From NCBI GenBank assembly GCA_014529385.2, contig CM043970.1, positions 68,162,567 to 68,226,566 on the forward strand: a DNA stretch of 64,000 nt, read 5' to 3'. The position numbers were made by a program, and so were the translations under genes. The DNA is from Adiantum capillus-veneris (taxonomy: Eukaryota > Streptophyta > Polypodiopsida > Polypodiales > Pteridaceae). Within the stretch, counting starts at the first letter, position 1. Each line of letters begins with the position of its first letter. Below, one piece after another: positions 32,603 through 45,427 of the stretch. Under the pieces are notes generated by a model that saw only the letters and a program-made list of their open reading frames with translations, did no database searches and was not told where the DNA came from.

Positions 32603-33350
32603 TGTTAGTAACGCATAGTGAACGATCTTCAATGATGCTATTTTTAGCATACAATGTTTCATTTTTTTGATAGACATATCATTTCTATATGCACTTTTGA
32701 TTTATTTACGGGCTCTACATGAGTTCCAGATTGTATTATTGATGCTACTATGATGCCTAGGAGCTATAGAGATGCACAGAGTTTTATGCATCTCATGGAC
32801 AGACGGACATATGTTTTATGCCCTAGGTATAAAAGTGAAAGTTAAATCATTTTTCACTTATCCTTTTGATAGTAGAGCTTTCAGGGAAATCTTGTGAGGA
32901 AGGTGGAGATGGTGATGTGTGTAGCGGAGCTTCCTCTTTTGCTTCCACTCCTGCGATGGCATGCAATTGTAAGTTGAGTACTCTTCTTCTTCTATCTCCG
33001 TGTCATTTGCGTTAATGATGTGTGGTTAAGTGTTAATTAGTCTCTAATTATTGCTTCTTGCTCTCATTTCTCTTCTCCTTTGCTTGATTGGTAAGCTCTT
33101 TGATCTTTTGATCTATATGTGTGAGTGATTAATGAATGTTTGCACCGTTGTCCTCTTGACTTGTGAGATTAGAGAGTAGGCATTGAGTAGCACACTATTT
33201 GCACTGCATTCCCTCCTTCTTCTCTCTTTCAATTAGGATCCGCTTCTTGCACATTCATTGACTCCATGTCTCCATGCACTAGCTAGGTTTTGATCCATTG
33301 GTTTGACAACTATGCTGGTGGATTGAGCTATGCTCTACGACCCACCAACA
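32603..33350 (+). repeat. 5' LTR of second non-autonomous element
   Basis: Begins TGTTAGTAACGCATAGTGAA and ends CCCACCAACA. It holds TATAAAA at 32828-32834. It is collinear with 39762-40500. Confidence 0.88.
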
Positions 33351-33351
33351 T

Positions 33352-33371
33352 TGGCGCCGCTGTCGAGGATC
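33352..33371 (+). promoter_or_regulatory. Primer-binding site, tRNA-Asp type, mutated
   Basis: TGGCGCCGCTGTCGAGGATC differs at three positions from the perfect site at 17745. It starts one base after the LTR. Confidence 0.8.
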
Positions 33372-35469
33372 GGTTGCCTAAGCTAGCGGAGTCATTAGTG
33401 TGGTTTCATTAACCATCAATCAAAGTATTTAGGTTTTAGATTAGGTGTTGGTGATGTCGATTGATTGATTGATGATGATATTTTGCAAAAACAATTGTGT
33501 GTAATTTTGATGTTTTTCCCTCTTTTTACTAATTTTGACACTAATTTGTGACTAATCCACTAACAATTTGTTTGCTTAACATGTGTGTGTGCCTAATTAG
33601 CGGCTTGGTAATCACTCTTTTGAAAGAAAAGTGAAAAAATTTCATGTAGATTTTTAGTCATTTTTAGTGTGTAATTAAGGGATTGTTCACTAATTATTCC
33701 CTCTAATTACTCATTAATTGCATGTGTATTTAATGCTACACATTGATAAATCTTTAATTGGATGTGTAATCGTTAATCTTATGCATTTTATTTTGTTGAA
33801 ATGGAAGCTACACATAAGATTTTGTGTTGGTGTGTGTAGGTCAAAGCGGTTTTGGGAGTACAGACACACACACACACATCCCAGTGGAATCATCACTTGG
33901 AGTGGAAATTCAACGCCATTCTTGACGTAAATGTGAAATCACTACCCACTCAATTTTTAATTTAGGTGCTATCTTTAATTGAAAATTAGACACAACAAAA
34001 TTGGTCCAATTTTGTGTGTATTGGTATGCGCCTATGTGTAGGCAAAGTGCACAAAATTGAGTGCAATTGTGTGGCAATGTTGATGCCAATTGATTTATTT
34101 GAAGTGATTAAAGGTTTATGGTCATCAAGTTGATTATGGGGAACGATTTTAAGTTTGTAAACTATGTTGTTATGTTTTTAAAATTGCGACAAAATCATGT
34201 GTGTATAAGCATATAAGTGTGTTAATGTGCATGATTACACACTTTTAAATTGATTTTAATGATTGCAGTAATGTGAAAATAAGATGTTGAAAATACTGAT
34301 TTGATTGTGAAAGTTGAGCCAATGTGTAGTAATGTTTTAATTAGACCACTAATTAGACAAATTTTTGGGTTAATTTAAATCAAAAACGGTTAAAAACGGT
34401 CCAAAACAATTCAATTTAAGTGGCATATTGATGATTGATTGATCGGATGATGTAGTTACATTTCCAATTGCTGAAAATTGAGTTAAATTGCTTGCATATT
34501 TTTAGGATAAAAAGGCTATTTTTTGTAAATTATAACATTTTTTTGCTAATTTATTGTCTAAAATTGCTAATTTTGAACCCAAAAATAATAAAAATGGAAA
34601 AACCTAATATGAATTGTTGATCTAGGGTGTACTCTACAACTTCATGAATTTCTTCTAGTTTCTGGGCTATTTTTTGAACATTTTTAGCGTATTTTTTGAG
34701 TCTCGGGCAATTTTTTTTAACTATTTTGCATTGTTTAGAATTCTGGAAAAAAACTTAAAGCAAAAAGTACACACACACCCAACCCCCACAACAATATTTT
34801 CCCTTTTCTTTATGTAATTTTTCTACTAATTTTTGGCTCATTTTTCCTTTTTTGGCTTCTTTTTCATCTTTGACTATTTTCTTTTGATTTTTGATTTTCT
34901 TTTGTTAAAAAAAACGTCCAAAAAGAAATCCCTCCCTAAAAATCTTTTTCAAACAAAACTAGTCTTGCTTGGTGGGCATTGCTATACAACATAATAACCC
35001 AAACTGTATCTATGAGAAAAGAAAAGAAGTGTGTATCTATTTGATGTATAGATATGATGATCAAGATTGAGCATGTACTAGTGAGAACTAGTGAGAAAAA
35101 CTTTGTAGCTAAACTAAACTAAAGCAAGCTCAGAAATTACATAAAGCATCAACAGACTATAAAAAATAAATTTTAGTACTATTGACCTGATAATCATGTA
35201 CGGATGTCGTCCAATTTAAGTCGGAGGACAATGTTTGTGTCAAGCTACATAAAACCAATGTGGATAGTTAAACATTTCGTGTTGCAATGAAGTATCACAG
35301 AGTGAAAATGGTAATTATATAGCGCATGTCATGCAAAAGTGCCGTACAAAAGTATGGTGGAGATTTGGCATTGTGATCTCTCCAAAAATTATAAGAAACG
35401 GAAGCCGTGCCCTACCCCGTAGCATTTATGTGTTGCGCCAAGCAAATGCATAGACATGGAAATTGGATG
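33372..35469 (+). other. AT-rich interior without genes
   Basis: The composition and recurrent words (ctaattttga, gtgtgtgta) resemble the first interior part of the element at 15911. No coding frame is recognised. Confidence 0.55.
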
Positions 35470-36188
35470 CTAATCAGTGATAACGGACCTTGCACTGTTG
35501 TCGAGATGGAGCCGTGCTTGTGCAATCAAAAGGTCTAGCAAAAACTCCTGCAAGAGCTTGGATGGACATATGGTCACCTGTTCCACCTTTCTCTTCATTG
35601 CCTCCAATGTTGCATGGCAAAACTGGTGAAAGTTATCATTCATCTTCATTAACTTCTCTCTGTTACAGTTCTCCAAAGCTTGCAACACATAGTAGACTCT
35701 CAAAAACATGAACTGCCTGTTGATTTTGTAGCTCACGTCCACCTCATCCCCATAGATCTGTGTCAAAGTGATATTTGCCTATCATGCTTGTTTTCATCTA
35801 ATGACCGTCGCCTGCTGCTCCTGCATCCTTAAGGATGGTGTCCCAACTACAACGTTACAATATCCTTAGGAGGCTGCTTTCTTGTCTCCATCTCCAACAA
35901 CACGGTTCCGAGGCTCAACATAGTAGAGTTCTATGGGATTCCTACCATGGCCAACTGCAAATCGACGAGGCAATTGCTTATGTACCTCTGTCTTCACACA
36001 GTAATGCCAGCAGCAATGGCAAGACAACAAGGTTACCTCCATCACCTCCATCCACAACCGTTTTAAGAACTTGTCTGTTTTACCTTCTAACATCAAGAGA
36101 AGCTCATCTACAACTATGGTCCCTTAGGAACAATCCAAGAACAGTCGTCTCTATAGCTAGTGATTGCCATGTTATTGGAATTTTGTGA
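35470..36188. other. Block with unrecognised open frames, possibly captured host sequence
   Basis: This block is less AT-rich than its surroundings. The minus strand has a 98-codon frame (35470-35766) whose second half looks protein-like (FLRVYYVLQALENCNREKLM, KLLQEFLLDLLIAQARLHLD). It is preceded on that strand by TTTGACACAG, which would serve as a splice acceptor. The plus strand has a 117-codon frame at 35835-36188. I recognise none of these. Non-autonomous LTR elements sometimes carry host gene pieces, which is one possible reading. Confidence 0.3.
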
Positions 36189-36590
36189 TTGCGGCTCCTC
36201 CCGCTTTCTGCATTTTGGAACAGGGTCATCCATATCTCCTGTGGTGATGCTATAATCGGCAAAGCTTTTGAGGGAGTGCTTATTGATTTATTGATTTATT
36301 GCTTATTGCTTCATCGCATTGCTTTTGAAGCAATAAAAAGCTGGAATGCAGTGCAACTATTGTCCCTGTAGGAACAATAATCACCAAAGCCAATGATTAT
36401 CACGTTACTAGAATTTTGTGATTGATGTGACTCCTCCTGCTTTCTGCATTTTGGAACAGGCTCATCCACTTTTGTGCGTTGTTGTTATCAGCAAGGCTTT
36501 CAAGGGAGCTCTTTATTTATTTATTCCTTATTGCTTCAACGCACTGCTTTTGAAGCAATAAAAAGCTAGAACATAGCTCGTTGCTGCTTA
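36120..36590 (+). repeat. Tandem duplication of about 240 bp
   Basis: Copy one (about 36120-36350) and copy two (about 36363-36590) share TTTCTGCATTTTGGAACAGG, TAGAATTTTGTGATTG-like words and GCTTTTGAAGCAATAAAAAG. The TTGCTTTTGAAGCAA word can form a hairpin. Confidence 0.8.
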
Positions 36591-36599
36591 TTTCATTTG

Positions 36600-37235
36600 A
36601 ATTTCATCTTGCATTTATCCAAACAAACCAAACTAAAAAAAAAATTCCAAAAAATCATTAAAATTTTAAAATAAAAATCAAATAAAAACAAAAAAGAGAG
36701 AAAAACAAAAGAGAAAATCCAACAAAAGTGAGTTTGAAATACAAAAAAAAAAAAGAAAAAGACTCCAAAATTTAGGAGTAAATATTCCAAAAAAATTTAG
36801 AAAACTCACCAAAAATTATAAATAAAAATTAGAAAAATCACAAAAAACCTTAGAAAACATTGTAAAGTCATAAAAATTGACCAATAAAAAGATAAAAATC
36901 CAAAAATATAGAAAATTCAAATAAAATCTAAAACAACTAAAAGACACAAAAAAAACCACACACAAAAAATTCTTAAAAAATTAAAACTCACAAAAACTCT
37001 TTAAAAAATCATTAAAAACTTTGAAAAATCACAAAAAACTTAAAAACATAGGAAAAACTTGTAAAAACTATGAAAAACTTGTCTTTCTTTTCTTCTTTTT
37101 TCTTTTGAGTGTTTAATTTCTTTTTTCCTATTTTTAGTTTTTGTTCTATCCATCTTCTTTTTTATTTTGCATTTGTTGGTGTTTCTTTGTATATATTTTA
37201 TTTTTATTTTTTTTTAAAGAAACAAAAAATTCAAA
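36600..37235. repeat. A-rich then T-rich low-complexity tract
   Basis: About 470 bp of A-rich sequence built from aaaaatc and aaaacc words, then about 150 bp T-rich. No gene. Confidence 0.8.
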
Positions 37236-37806
37236 AAAAAATTGCAGTTGCTACTTGTTCTACAGAGGAGGTACAACCTAGTGAGATTCCTCCCATGCTA
37301 GAGATGAGACTTGAGCCAATAGAGATAGATAGAGTGCCACATTTTACACTTGCAGTTGATTCCAATGCACCTATCATAGAGGTAGATATCCCACCAGAGC
37401 CTACACTTGAGGATATTGCTGACGCACATGACCACAAGAGTGGTGACACTATGACTAAGCCATTAGAGATCAAGATACATGTGGATACGATAGAGACCAA
37501 GGTTGCCATTGAGATAGAGGCTCATGGGAATTCATGACTAGATTCAGTGACGATTGAGCATTTAGATTCCCCATGTGAGACATGGAAAAATGAGGTACAT
37601 ATAGACCATGACTATCACCACTCCCTATGAGTAGAGGTCACACCCAAGGGTTCAGAGACCAGTTTACCTAGAGTGGCCCCTACCATGACACTTGAGACAT
37701 CCCGAGATCGGGTAGAGCATACCTTAGAGGATGTTCACGAGATTAGCACTACCTATGAGCAATCTAGGACATATCAGGAGCTCACCACAAAGAGCTTATT
37801 GTAGGG
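37236..37806 (+). pseudogene. Acidic reading frame of the second element, decayed
   Basis: One frame stays coding-like for about 190 codons with only two stops before it fails. It is rich in Glu, Asp, Pro and Thr (STEEVQPSEIPPMLEMRLEP, EVDIPPEPTLEDIADAHDHK, then VEHTLEDVHEISTTYEQS). The second half of the first 142-codon frame carries the signal; its hydrophobic start is T-rich low-complexity sequence. There is no zinc knuckle or known gag motif. It may be an unusual element protein or a captured sequence. Further right, other frames are open in patches (DDTLVWIESSSTHDGLSHGW). Confidence 0.4.
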
Positions 37807-39748
37807 CCACTAGACATGTTTATGTGCCTTTCATGATGACACAAACTAGACCATTAGCTAGTGATGATACACTTGTTTGGATTGAGAGCAGTAGTACACA
37901 TGATGGTTTATCCCATGGTTGGCTCACATCTAGACAGTTACTAGAGGCACATGGATTTTGTAGAGGACATAAACAGATTTGGGTCCGTAGACCCCATACC
38001 ATAGCACATCCTCATAGATCTCCTATAGTTTCTTTTCCCACACCCACGATACAGAGATCTAGACCATGTTCATGACCTATTGAGCGGCCTACCCACGAGC
38101 ATGGGTGAGGAGAGTTCGACCTACATTCAGTGAGATACTGCAGACATTGAAGATTTGTCTACCAAAGAGCCGACCACCTATCAGACCACATGTTGACACT
38201 AGCCATAGCTCACTTGAGATTTCCATTGACCATGTTGTTGACTTAGAGCTAGGAAAGAGTCAGCCATTGAGGGATCTTGAGCCACACAATTCTTTGACCA
38301 CATATATAGGCTAATGTCATCCCTAGACCCATTAGTTGTCCTACAAATTATACTATCCATAGGGATCTAGGTGCTAGCCAGCCGATGACCATTAGACAAA
38401 GATCTAGGAGATTGTAGATTTTATTGTTTGGCAAGAGTTCCCTTATCCCTCCTAGTTGCACTAGACCCTTGACTTGTGCAGATTGACTATGGTTCACTAG
38501 ACACATGCTCATATACTAGAGGCATTTTTTTTGCACGGGTTTTTTCCCTCTAGGTATCCAGGTATGAGACCTTAGTACAATATTTATTTTGATTTGCATT
38601 TAGATAATAAAGTTTTTGTTTCTATGTTGACACACCTTTCTAGGTGGTATTGTTTTGTTTATGATTTTGGAGCATAGATGGACTTCAGCTTTCACATAGC
38701 ATGGATAGATTAAGCTTTAGCATGGCATGATTATTTTCACAGCTATCAAGGAGACATATCAATTACATCTAGGTGTACTACTTTCCATGATTCATGTTTG
38801 TTGAAATTTATATTTGTTGATTGTCATTTTCCATGGTTTATGTTTGTTATCTTCCATTATAGATGTATACATTTGTCTTTGCTTTAGTTGATTGACTTAG
38901 AGTTTAGTCTTATAGATGAGCCTTGAGGTTAGGAGGCCGTGAATTTAGCTTAGCTCATTTACTTGATTGCCAATCCTAGTTGGTAAAATTATTTGAGTGT
39001 TTGAGACCTTTGAGGTGTTTTGGGCATAGAGAGGCTTGCTCACTTAAACAACAAAGAACACTAGTGAAAATACAAAGGAAATGGAAGGAAAAAATAAAAG
39101 TGCCATAAATGTAAAATCTTAAACTAAAAGAGAAATCTTGGCTTGAATTGATACTTCACTCACATGTATTGCCTATGGTACTAGAGCCCTAGAGGTTCTC
39201 AGTGTGGGAAAAAAAAATTTAGAAGCAAAAAGGCATCGGCAGACAAAAAGGCACCGGCAGCAGACAAAATAAGCACACTCGTCAAATGACTTTGAACCAA
39301 TGTGAAAAAAAAAAAGACAAATGAAAGAAGAGAAAATGGAAAAGCAATGAAAAGACTTCCACTGAGCTTCATGTGGAAAATTCAAGCTTTTGTTTAGAGT
39401 TGTGAGAGTTAGTTAGCTAATCGAAGGTAAAAAAACACAATTAGGGAATCTTGCATATTTAGATAATTTTTCTAACTTTGCTACTATTAGAGTGACTGCT
39501 TTAACCCTTAGTCATAGCTAACTAATTGATAGACTCATCCATAAGCCCAAAACTCTTGATTACTTTCCTTATGGTAGTGTAGCATTTCATAATTCTTTGC
39601 ATTTACTCAAGACTACATGTCCTTTGCCCTCCCCTTATGCTTCATTGCCATATGATTCAACTTGCTACCTCATCATTGTCTTTCTTTTGCAGGCACATTC
39701 TTCCTCGAGCATCTACCACGACATGGCTTTGCAGGGATGACAAAGCTT
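37807..39748 (+). other. Remaining interior of second element
   Basis: Short open frames only. Nothing is recognised up to the purine tract. Confidence 0.5.
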
Positions 39749-39761
39749 AGGAAGGGGGGAA
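39749..39761 (+). promoter_or_regulatory. Polypurine tract of second element
   Basis: AGGAAGGGGGGA directly precedes the LTR start TGTTAGCAGC. It is near-identical to the tract at 21779. Confidence 0.85.
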
Positions 39762-40500
39762 TGTTAGCAGCACACAGTGGACAACCTTCAATGATGCTAT
39801 TTTTAGCATATAGTGCTTCGTTTTTTTTATAGACACATCATTTTTATATGCACTTTTGATGTATTTATGGGCTCTACATGAGTTCTAGATTTTATATTTA
39901 ACGCTATCATGATGCCTAGGAGCTATAGAGATGCACTAAGTTTTATGCATCTCATGGGCAGCTGGACATATTTTTTATACCCTAGGTATAAAAGTGAAAA
40001 ATCATTTTTCACTTATCCTTTTGAGAGTAGATCTTTCATGGAAAGCTTGTGAGGAAGCTGGAGATGGTGATGCGTGTAGTGGAGCTTCCTCTTGTGCTTC
40101 CACTTCTTTGATGGCATGCAATGGAAAGTTGAGTACTCTTCTTCTTTCTACCTCCGTATTGTTTGTATTAATGGTGTGTGATTAAGTGTTAATTAGTATC
40201 TATTTATTGCTTCCCGCTCTCATTTATCTTCTCCTTTGCTTGATTGGTGAGCTCTTTGAGCTTTTGATCTATGTGTGTGAGTGATTAATGAGTGTGTGCA
40301 CCGTTTTCCTCTTCATTGTGAGATTAGAGAGTAGGCATCAAGTAGCACATTGTTTGCATTGCATTCCCTTCTTCTTCTCTCTCTCGATTAGGATCCTCTT
40401 CTTGCACATGCATTGACTCCATGCCTCCATGCACTAGCCGGGTTTTGATCCTTCGGTTTGATAATTATGTCGGTGGATTGAGCTATGCTACAACCTGTCG
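39762..40500 (+). repeat. 3' LTR of second non-autonomous element
   Basis: Collinear with 32603-33350, with TATAAAA at 39987-39993. GGGAC follows at 40501. Confidence 0.85.
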
Positions 40501-40505
40501 GGGAC

Positions 40506-41130
40506 TCACAATGTTCCATAATTGTAGGCCACCTTGTGCTTGATGTAAGGCACCAAATGACCTCAAAAAAACAGCCTAAGGTTGAGTATGGGTTTAGCCT
40601 TATCTCGGATTGGCATGAATCCAAACAAAACTTTTCATAGGAGAACTTTGTCCCTCTCTTCGCATTTGACCTTTAGATGTTTCCAACTACTTGTCTTCAT
40701 TTACTTGCAGACCACTTTTTGGATCAAATCTTGTTGAGGTGTTCAACCTAATCCTCTGAAGAGCAAAGCGACTCATAAATTGTTTTGGACTAAAAAGTGT
40801 TTCTCCAGGCCACTTCCAAGCTTTCCAAAGTCCTATAGATGAGCTATTACTTCTTGCTAGAAATCAAGATTTTGGGCCAAGTATTATGCTTAATACTTCT
40901 TCTATAGTATATATGAAGAAAATGAAAAAATTCAAGTCCAAAGAAGTCCTCAACTTGTAGTCACACATTGGCTCACTTCAAAGAAAAGCTTCCAAAACGA
41001 CTCGAATCCAACAACAGTGAAGGGTAAGATTGTCGTAAATGAAAAGCTTTTTGACAATGGAAAGTCATATGACTTTCTACTCTACATAGGATAAATATAC
41101 AAACCTAACTGCACCTCACAAATACAGGTA

Positions 41131-41196
<66 letters not shown>

Positions 41197-43829
41197 GTTG
41201 TTGTTGTTTTAAATACATATATACGCAAACGAACACAAGTGTTCACGGACAAACAGATCCTAGACAAGTATAAGGGTTATGCACAAAAATTTATTTGCAT
41301 GTTTGAAAATAAATTATGTACATGGTATCAGTAACCTAGAATACATCATAGGAAAAATATAATCCCTAAGAATGGTAGTAGAGTTGCTCCCCATTCGAAC
41401 GAGCATCAATTCCAAAACATAAAGAATAGCCTGTTTTAATCAAAGAAGGTAGCCCTCACGTGCACCCATAATAAACAAGAAAACCCTCAGTTAGCAATTG
41501 TTTACCGTATACAGGTGATGCATGGGCATCCCAGTTGTTATCCATGTCACAATGATAAAACAAATAATTCTTTATGTGTTTCCATATGATCCTTTGAAAA
41601 TAATTTCACATGATACTATACTTCTTCTTTTTATTCTTCACAGCACCATATATATACACTTAGAAAAAAGTATCTCATACAGATTTTATGTAGTAAAATA
41701 CTCGGTATTTTTCCTCTAGAAGTGATAGAGGAAGGGTTCTTTTACATACATACGTTTGGGGGTTTTTTTTATTTTTATCATACTTTCTTAAGGCCTTTGT
41801 TCAATTTTAAAACCCAGTACATACCGTTAAGGTTTTAGACAACATAATTAGAGATCTAGGTATCACAACATAAGGCAGCAAATTCCCAGAATCAAGGTCA
41901 GCCACGTTTGTAATATGCACACAATAATGCTTATTTCTTGCTTAGGAATACGCAGCTCACTTCCTTGCTATAAAGCATTGAGATGTCTATATTTAAAGTA
42001 TTTAACCAATCATTTTCAAGAGTATAATGAACCTAAAGTATTCAGCACACAGTACCGACACAAGATAGACGGCATCCCCAGCAGCAATACAGGCTATAAT
42101 ACTTTTACACCGAGATGTGAAACCAAGATCAAGTCTTCCATACACAACCAGATCATTGAAGAAAAATTTTCATCAGAATATTACGTTCCTTCCTACTAGA
42201 GAGCAAAGCAAAATTCAGTATATATATTTAGAAATGAATACTTGCCAATCATCTCCTAGTGCACCATGTTAGTCACCTAGGATTTAGTAGCTCACCACAT
42301 TTTTGATCCAAATTTTGTAGTTTATTACTGAACTATACATCAGCCAGTTAAGGCCACTACCCCATTTTTTAGAGAACCGTTTAGAATATTGGTTTCTATC
42401 ATAGAATAGAGCTATCCTTGAATAAAAGTCCTCAGTTGAGATGCCTTACAGCCTGTTAGTATACCACATAGCTAGGGAAAATATACAAATGATCACGGGC
42501 TGGACCTTTATATCAGGGTCATTAATATGGTCGTAATTAGGTTTTCTATGATGCCCGGAACGCAAAAATTGCTCCTTCTCGGTTTAGAGCAGAATTTTTT
42601 TCAGCTTTAAGAGATATCCTATCGTACACTATCCATGAGTGCTCCAATTATCGGCCTTTTATGTTATAGAGACACAAAACTATATCCATGTCATTAATAT
42701 CTATTTTTAGAAGTCAAGATAGGCCTCCTAGCTATTCAAATATTATGGAAACAGATTTTTAACGGTGCAAGCCTGATTCTTTACCCATAAAAAATCTCAT
42801 AAAGGTGTCACTTTTTTCATCGTGTCTTGTAAAACACACAGTCAGCAAAACAGGCTTCGCCCTACAATTAGATACATATTGAAGTTTTCTAGAAGCCAAT
42901 CAAAAGCTAGACAAAATTCGACAGAGGTAGAGATAGTCCTCTTTAACCCTGATTTTTTCAGCAGATCTCTGACATAGTACAATACAATCAGTTCTCAGAT
43001 CCACAACCCCACGGTATGTATCACAAAAATGCCCCTAATCATAAAAAAAAAGCACCATTTTACAGTTTTTTATAGTTATGAACCAGTCATGAGCTAGGAG
43101 AAACACCCACAGCAATCCTATGTCCCATAGGGTATCATTCTTAGTACGTACACTTCATTTAGTTTGTAAGTTAGAACCCAACAACATGTGTGGAAAGATT
43201 ATCTCCGCATCAGAATCAAAACATACTACCAAAACAAATACACAGTATTTTCCATGTAGACAAAGTTACAAGCTATTTGACCTGTGAACTCGGAGTAGTA
43301 GGAGTCCAGCCCCCACGATGATTTCCTTCCCACTTGTCATGATAGTAGAAGACAATTTTATCCGAGTGTAGAACAGTTCTCACCCCTCAATGTAAAAACA
43401 TTTACAAATTCCCTTACCATATACAGTAAACAAATGCCAAGTGAGTGCAAATACTCACAAGTTTATATAGCCTTGGTGTCAATACAGAGCGTATTGTACA
43501 AGATTGGATTCGTGAGCCCGTCATCCCAAAAGATATGCATACTGTCATACTACTCGAGAGGATGACACAGGTGCAGAAAGCCAAGCAGAAGCAGATGAAC
43601 GAGCATAATTGTCGCCGAGGCATGGCGTGTAGATCGAACAGCCATGCAGGGTGTGGGTTGTCAGTACTAAGTATCTCGAAGGCAGAAGATAATGACCCAC
43701 TCTTAGTCCAATTTAAACTTTTATGAGAAGTAGTAGTTACCAATTCCCCTTAAGAAGGAAATACCATGTTAAGCTAGCATTCCCATGCACCATAGAAGTT
43801 TTGAGCGGTAGACAAGAGGTAATATACCC
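40506..43829. other. Spacer, no gene seen
   Basis: AT-rich sequence on both strands with open frames up to about 109 codons, none family-like. A (TG)n array at 41133-41195 ends in (TTG)n. Confidence 0.5.
41133..41195. repeat. (TG)n microsatellite
   Basis: A 63-bp TG run followed by four TTG units. Confidence 0.97.
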
Positions 43830-44113
43830 TGGTAGGCTACAGCCCAATTTTGATGATGGTATTAAGAAACAATTATTCCAATCCTACTGTAGACAACCAA
43901 TTAGTATTTCAAAGGGTACTACACATTTTTCAAAGTTCTCCTTATACAAAGACCACAACATCTATACAATATAAGTTAGGTGTGCTTATCTTCTTTTTTT
44001 AAGGGGATTAGGCCAAAAAAGTTATAGTATTTTCTCGTACTGTATAGAGCAGGCCTGGAGTAGCATTAGTACACACGTACTAGATGAAGGGTTTTTTGAT
44101 ACTAGATTATATG

Positions 44114-44190
<77 letters not shown>

Positions 44191-44710
44191 ATAAGCAACT
44201 ATATGCAAGGTACTCAGACGAAAACCAAACATTATTCCATATATCTATCAAGGCTAAGTCATATCTTCCAGATACCTACAGCTTTGGTAGGCTAAAGGCC
44301 CCATACCCGATGATATTTTTAGGTACTAAGAACCAATTAGTCCCTACCAATTAGTATTTCAAGGGGTAATGCATATTTTTCCAAGTCCCTTTATAAAAAA
44401 GCTTTCCTACACCCAAGTTAGGTGTTTTAAGGTATTTCCTTGTTTTTTTATAAAGCCAGCCTGGAGTGGCATCAGCACATATGTACTAGATGAAGGGTTT
44501 TTAACACTAGATTATATCACTTCATAAGCAACTACATGCAAGGTATTCAGAAGATTCTTAAACATTATTCCCTATACCTATCAAGGATAGGTCATATCTT
44601 CCACATACCTATTATTTGGTGTTTTAACCCGAGTCAGGGCATAGCAGATCTATACCCTATTTAGTATAAGAGAAAGGAAGCCATTGGAGTGGCATCAGAC
44701 ACTAGTACAG
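43830..44710 (+). repeat. Tandem segmental duplication, two copies plus a partial third
   Basis: About 43830-44285 and 44286-44630 share, in order, GGTAGGCTA, ACCAATTAGTATTTCAA(A/G)GGGTA, AAGTTAGGTG, GTACTAGATGAAGGG and CATAAGCAACTA(T/C)ATGCAAGGTA. A third partial copy (GGAGTGGCATCAG) begins near 44693. The (TA)n array is in copy one only. Confidence 0.75.
44116..44188. repeat. (TA)n microsatellite
   Basis: A 73-bp uninterrupted TA run inside the first copy of the duplication. Confidence 0.97.
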
Positions 44711-45285
44711 GAAGTTAGTAAGCTTTTTTACACTTATCCTTCACGGCAACAAACACCGATTTGATATTAGCTTTTGCAGTCCAACACCTACAGCAAACTA
44801 ATGAGTTAGCTCGCAGATCATTTGTCACAAAATATGCCAGCCTCCTCTTTCCAAACCAAGGAACATCTGTAGCCCAAACACATTGGTGGACATATCAAGA
44901 TAAACTCACCAGAGAGTAACATTATGGGGTCGAGAGCATTTCAAGAAGAACATTAGTCTGGCAATGGTAAAAGAGGCCATGGGTTAGGTCTGAAGTACTA
45001 TTACGTTGAGCAGTCTATGAAGCGCGGGTTCTCAGAGCGATTATTCCTACTGGCACAATTTATTCCTCATCAAAAGCTCTTCCTATGTCCTCATTTTGGC
45101 CCCTACTTACAAGGATACTTTGATTATTCTCCCCGAACCAGAGGTTTAAGCGTGGCATTAGCTAATCGTATCCTGCCCCTTACTGAACGACCACCCATAT
45201 GTTTCTATTGTGATAGTTGTTTGTGTGATCATGTATTGGATGGCTTAACCGTGATGTAAGAGGAACCTAGGCAGTTTATCTGCTC
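44711..45285. other. Spacer with an unrecognised 80-codon frame
   Basis: A plus frame at 45017-45259 is open for 80 codons (QKLFLCPHFGPYLQGYFDYS), but I recognise no family and see no supporting context. Confidence 0.3.
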
Positions 45286-45327
45286 TTATTTATGATAGAC
45301 TCTTTTTTTTGTAAGCAACACTTTCAA

Positions 45328-45330
<3 letters not shown>

Positions 45331-45370
<40 letters not shown>

Positions 45371-45427
45371 GCGTGTGCGTGTGCGTGTGCGTGTGCGTGT
45401 GCGTGTGCGTGTGCGTGTATGTGTGTA
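45331..45427. repeat. (GT)n(GTGTGC)n microsatellite in the LINE 3' part
   Basis: About 34 bp GT units, then nine GTGTGC units. It sits within the LINE reading frame near its end. Confidence 0.95.

Larger units (their letters stand above)
32603..40500 (+). mobile_element. Second non-autonomous LTR retrotransposon
   Basis: LTRs at 32603-33350 and 39762-40500, a tRNA-Asp-like primer site, a purine tract and the flanking repeat GGGAC (32598-32602 and 40501-40505) define a plus-strand element of 7.9 kb. LTR start, TATA box and purine tract match the family at 15911-22730 in kind. The interior has no reverse transcriptase, integrase or recognisable gag. The right LTR ends CTGTCG rather than CA, so its last bases are changed and the exact end is inferred from the duplication. 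Confidence 0.8.

Noticed and set aside
45017-45259. 80-codon plus-strand frame with several Cys
   Set aside because: No family match, and frames of this length are expected by chance in this window.
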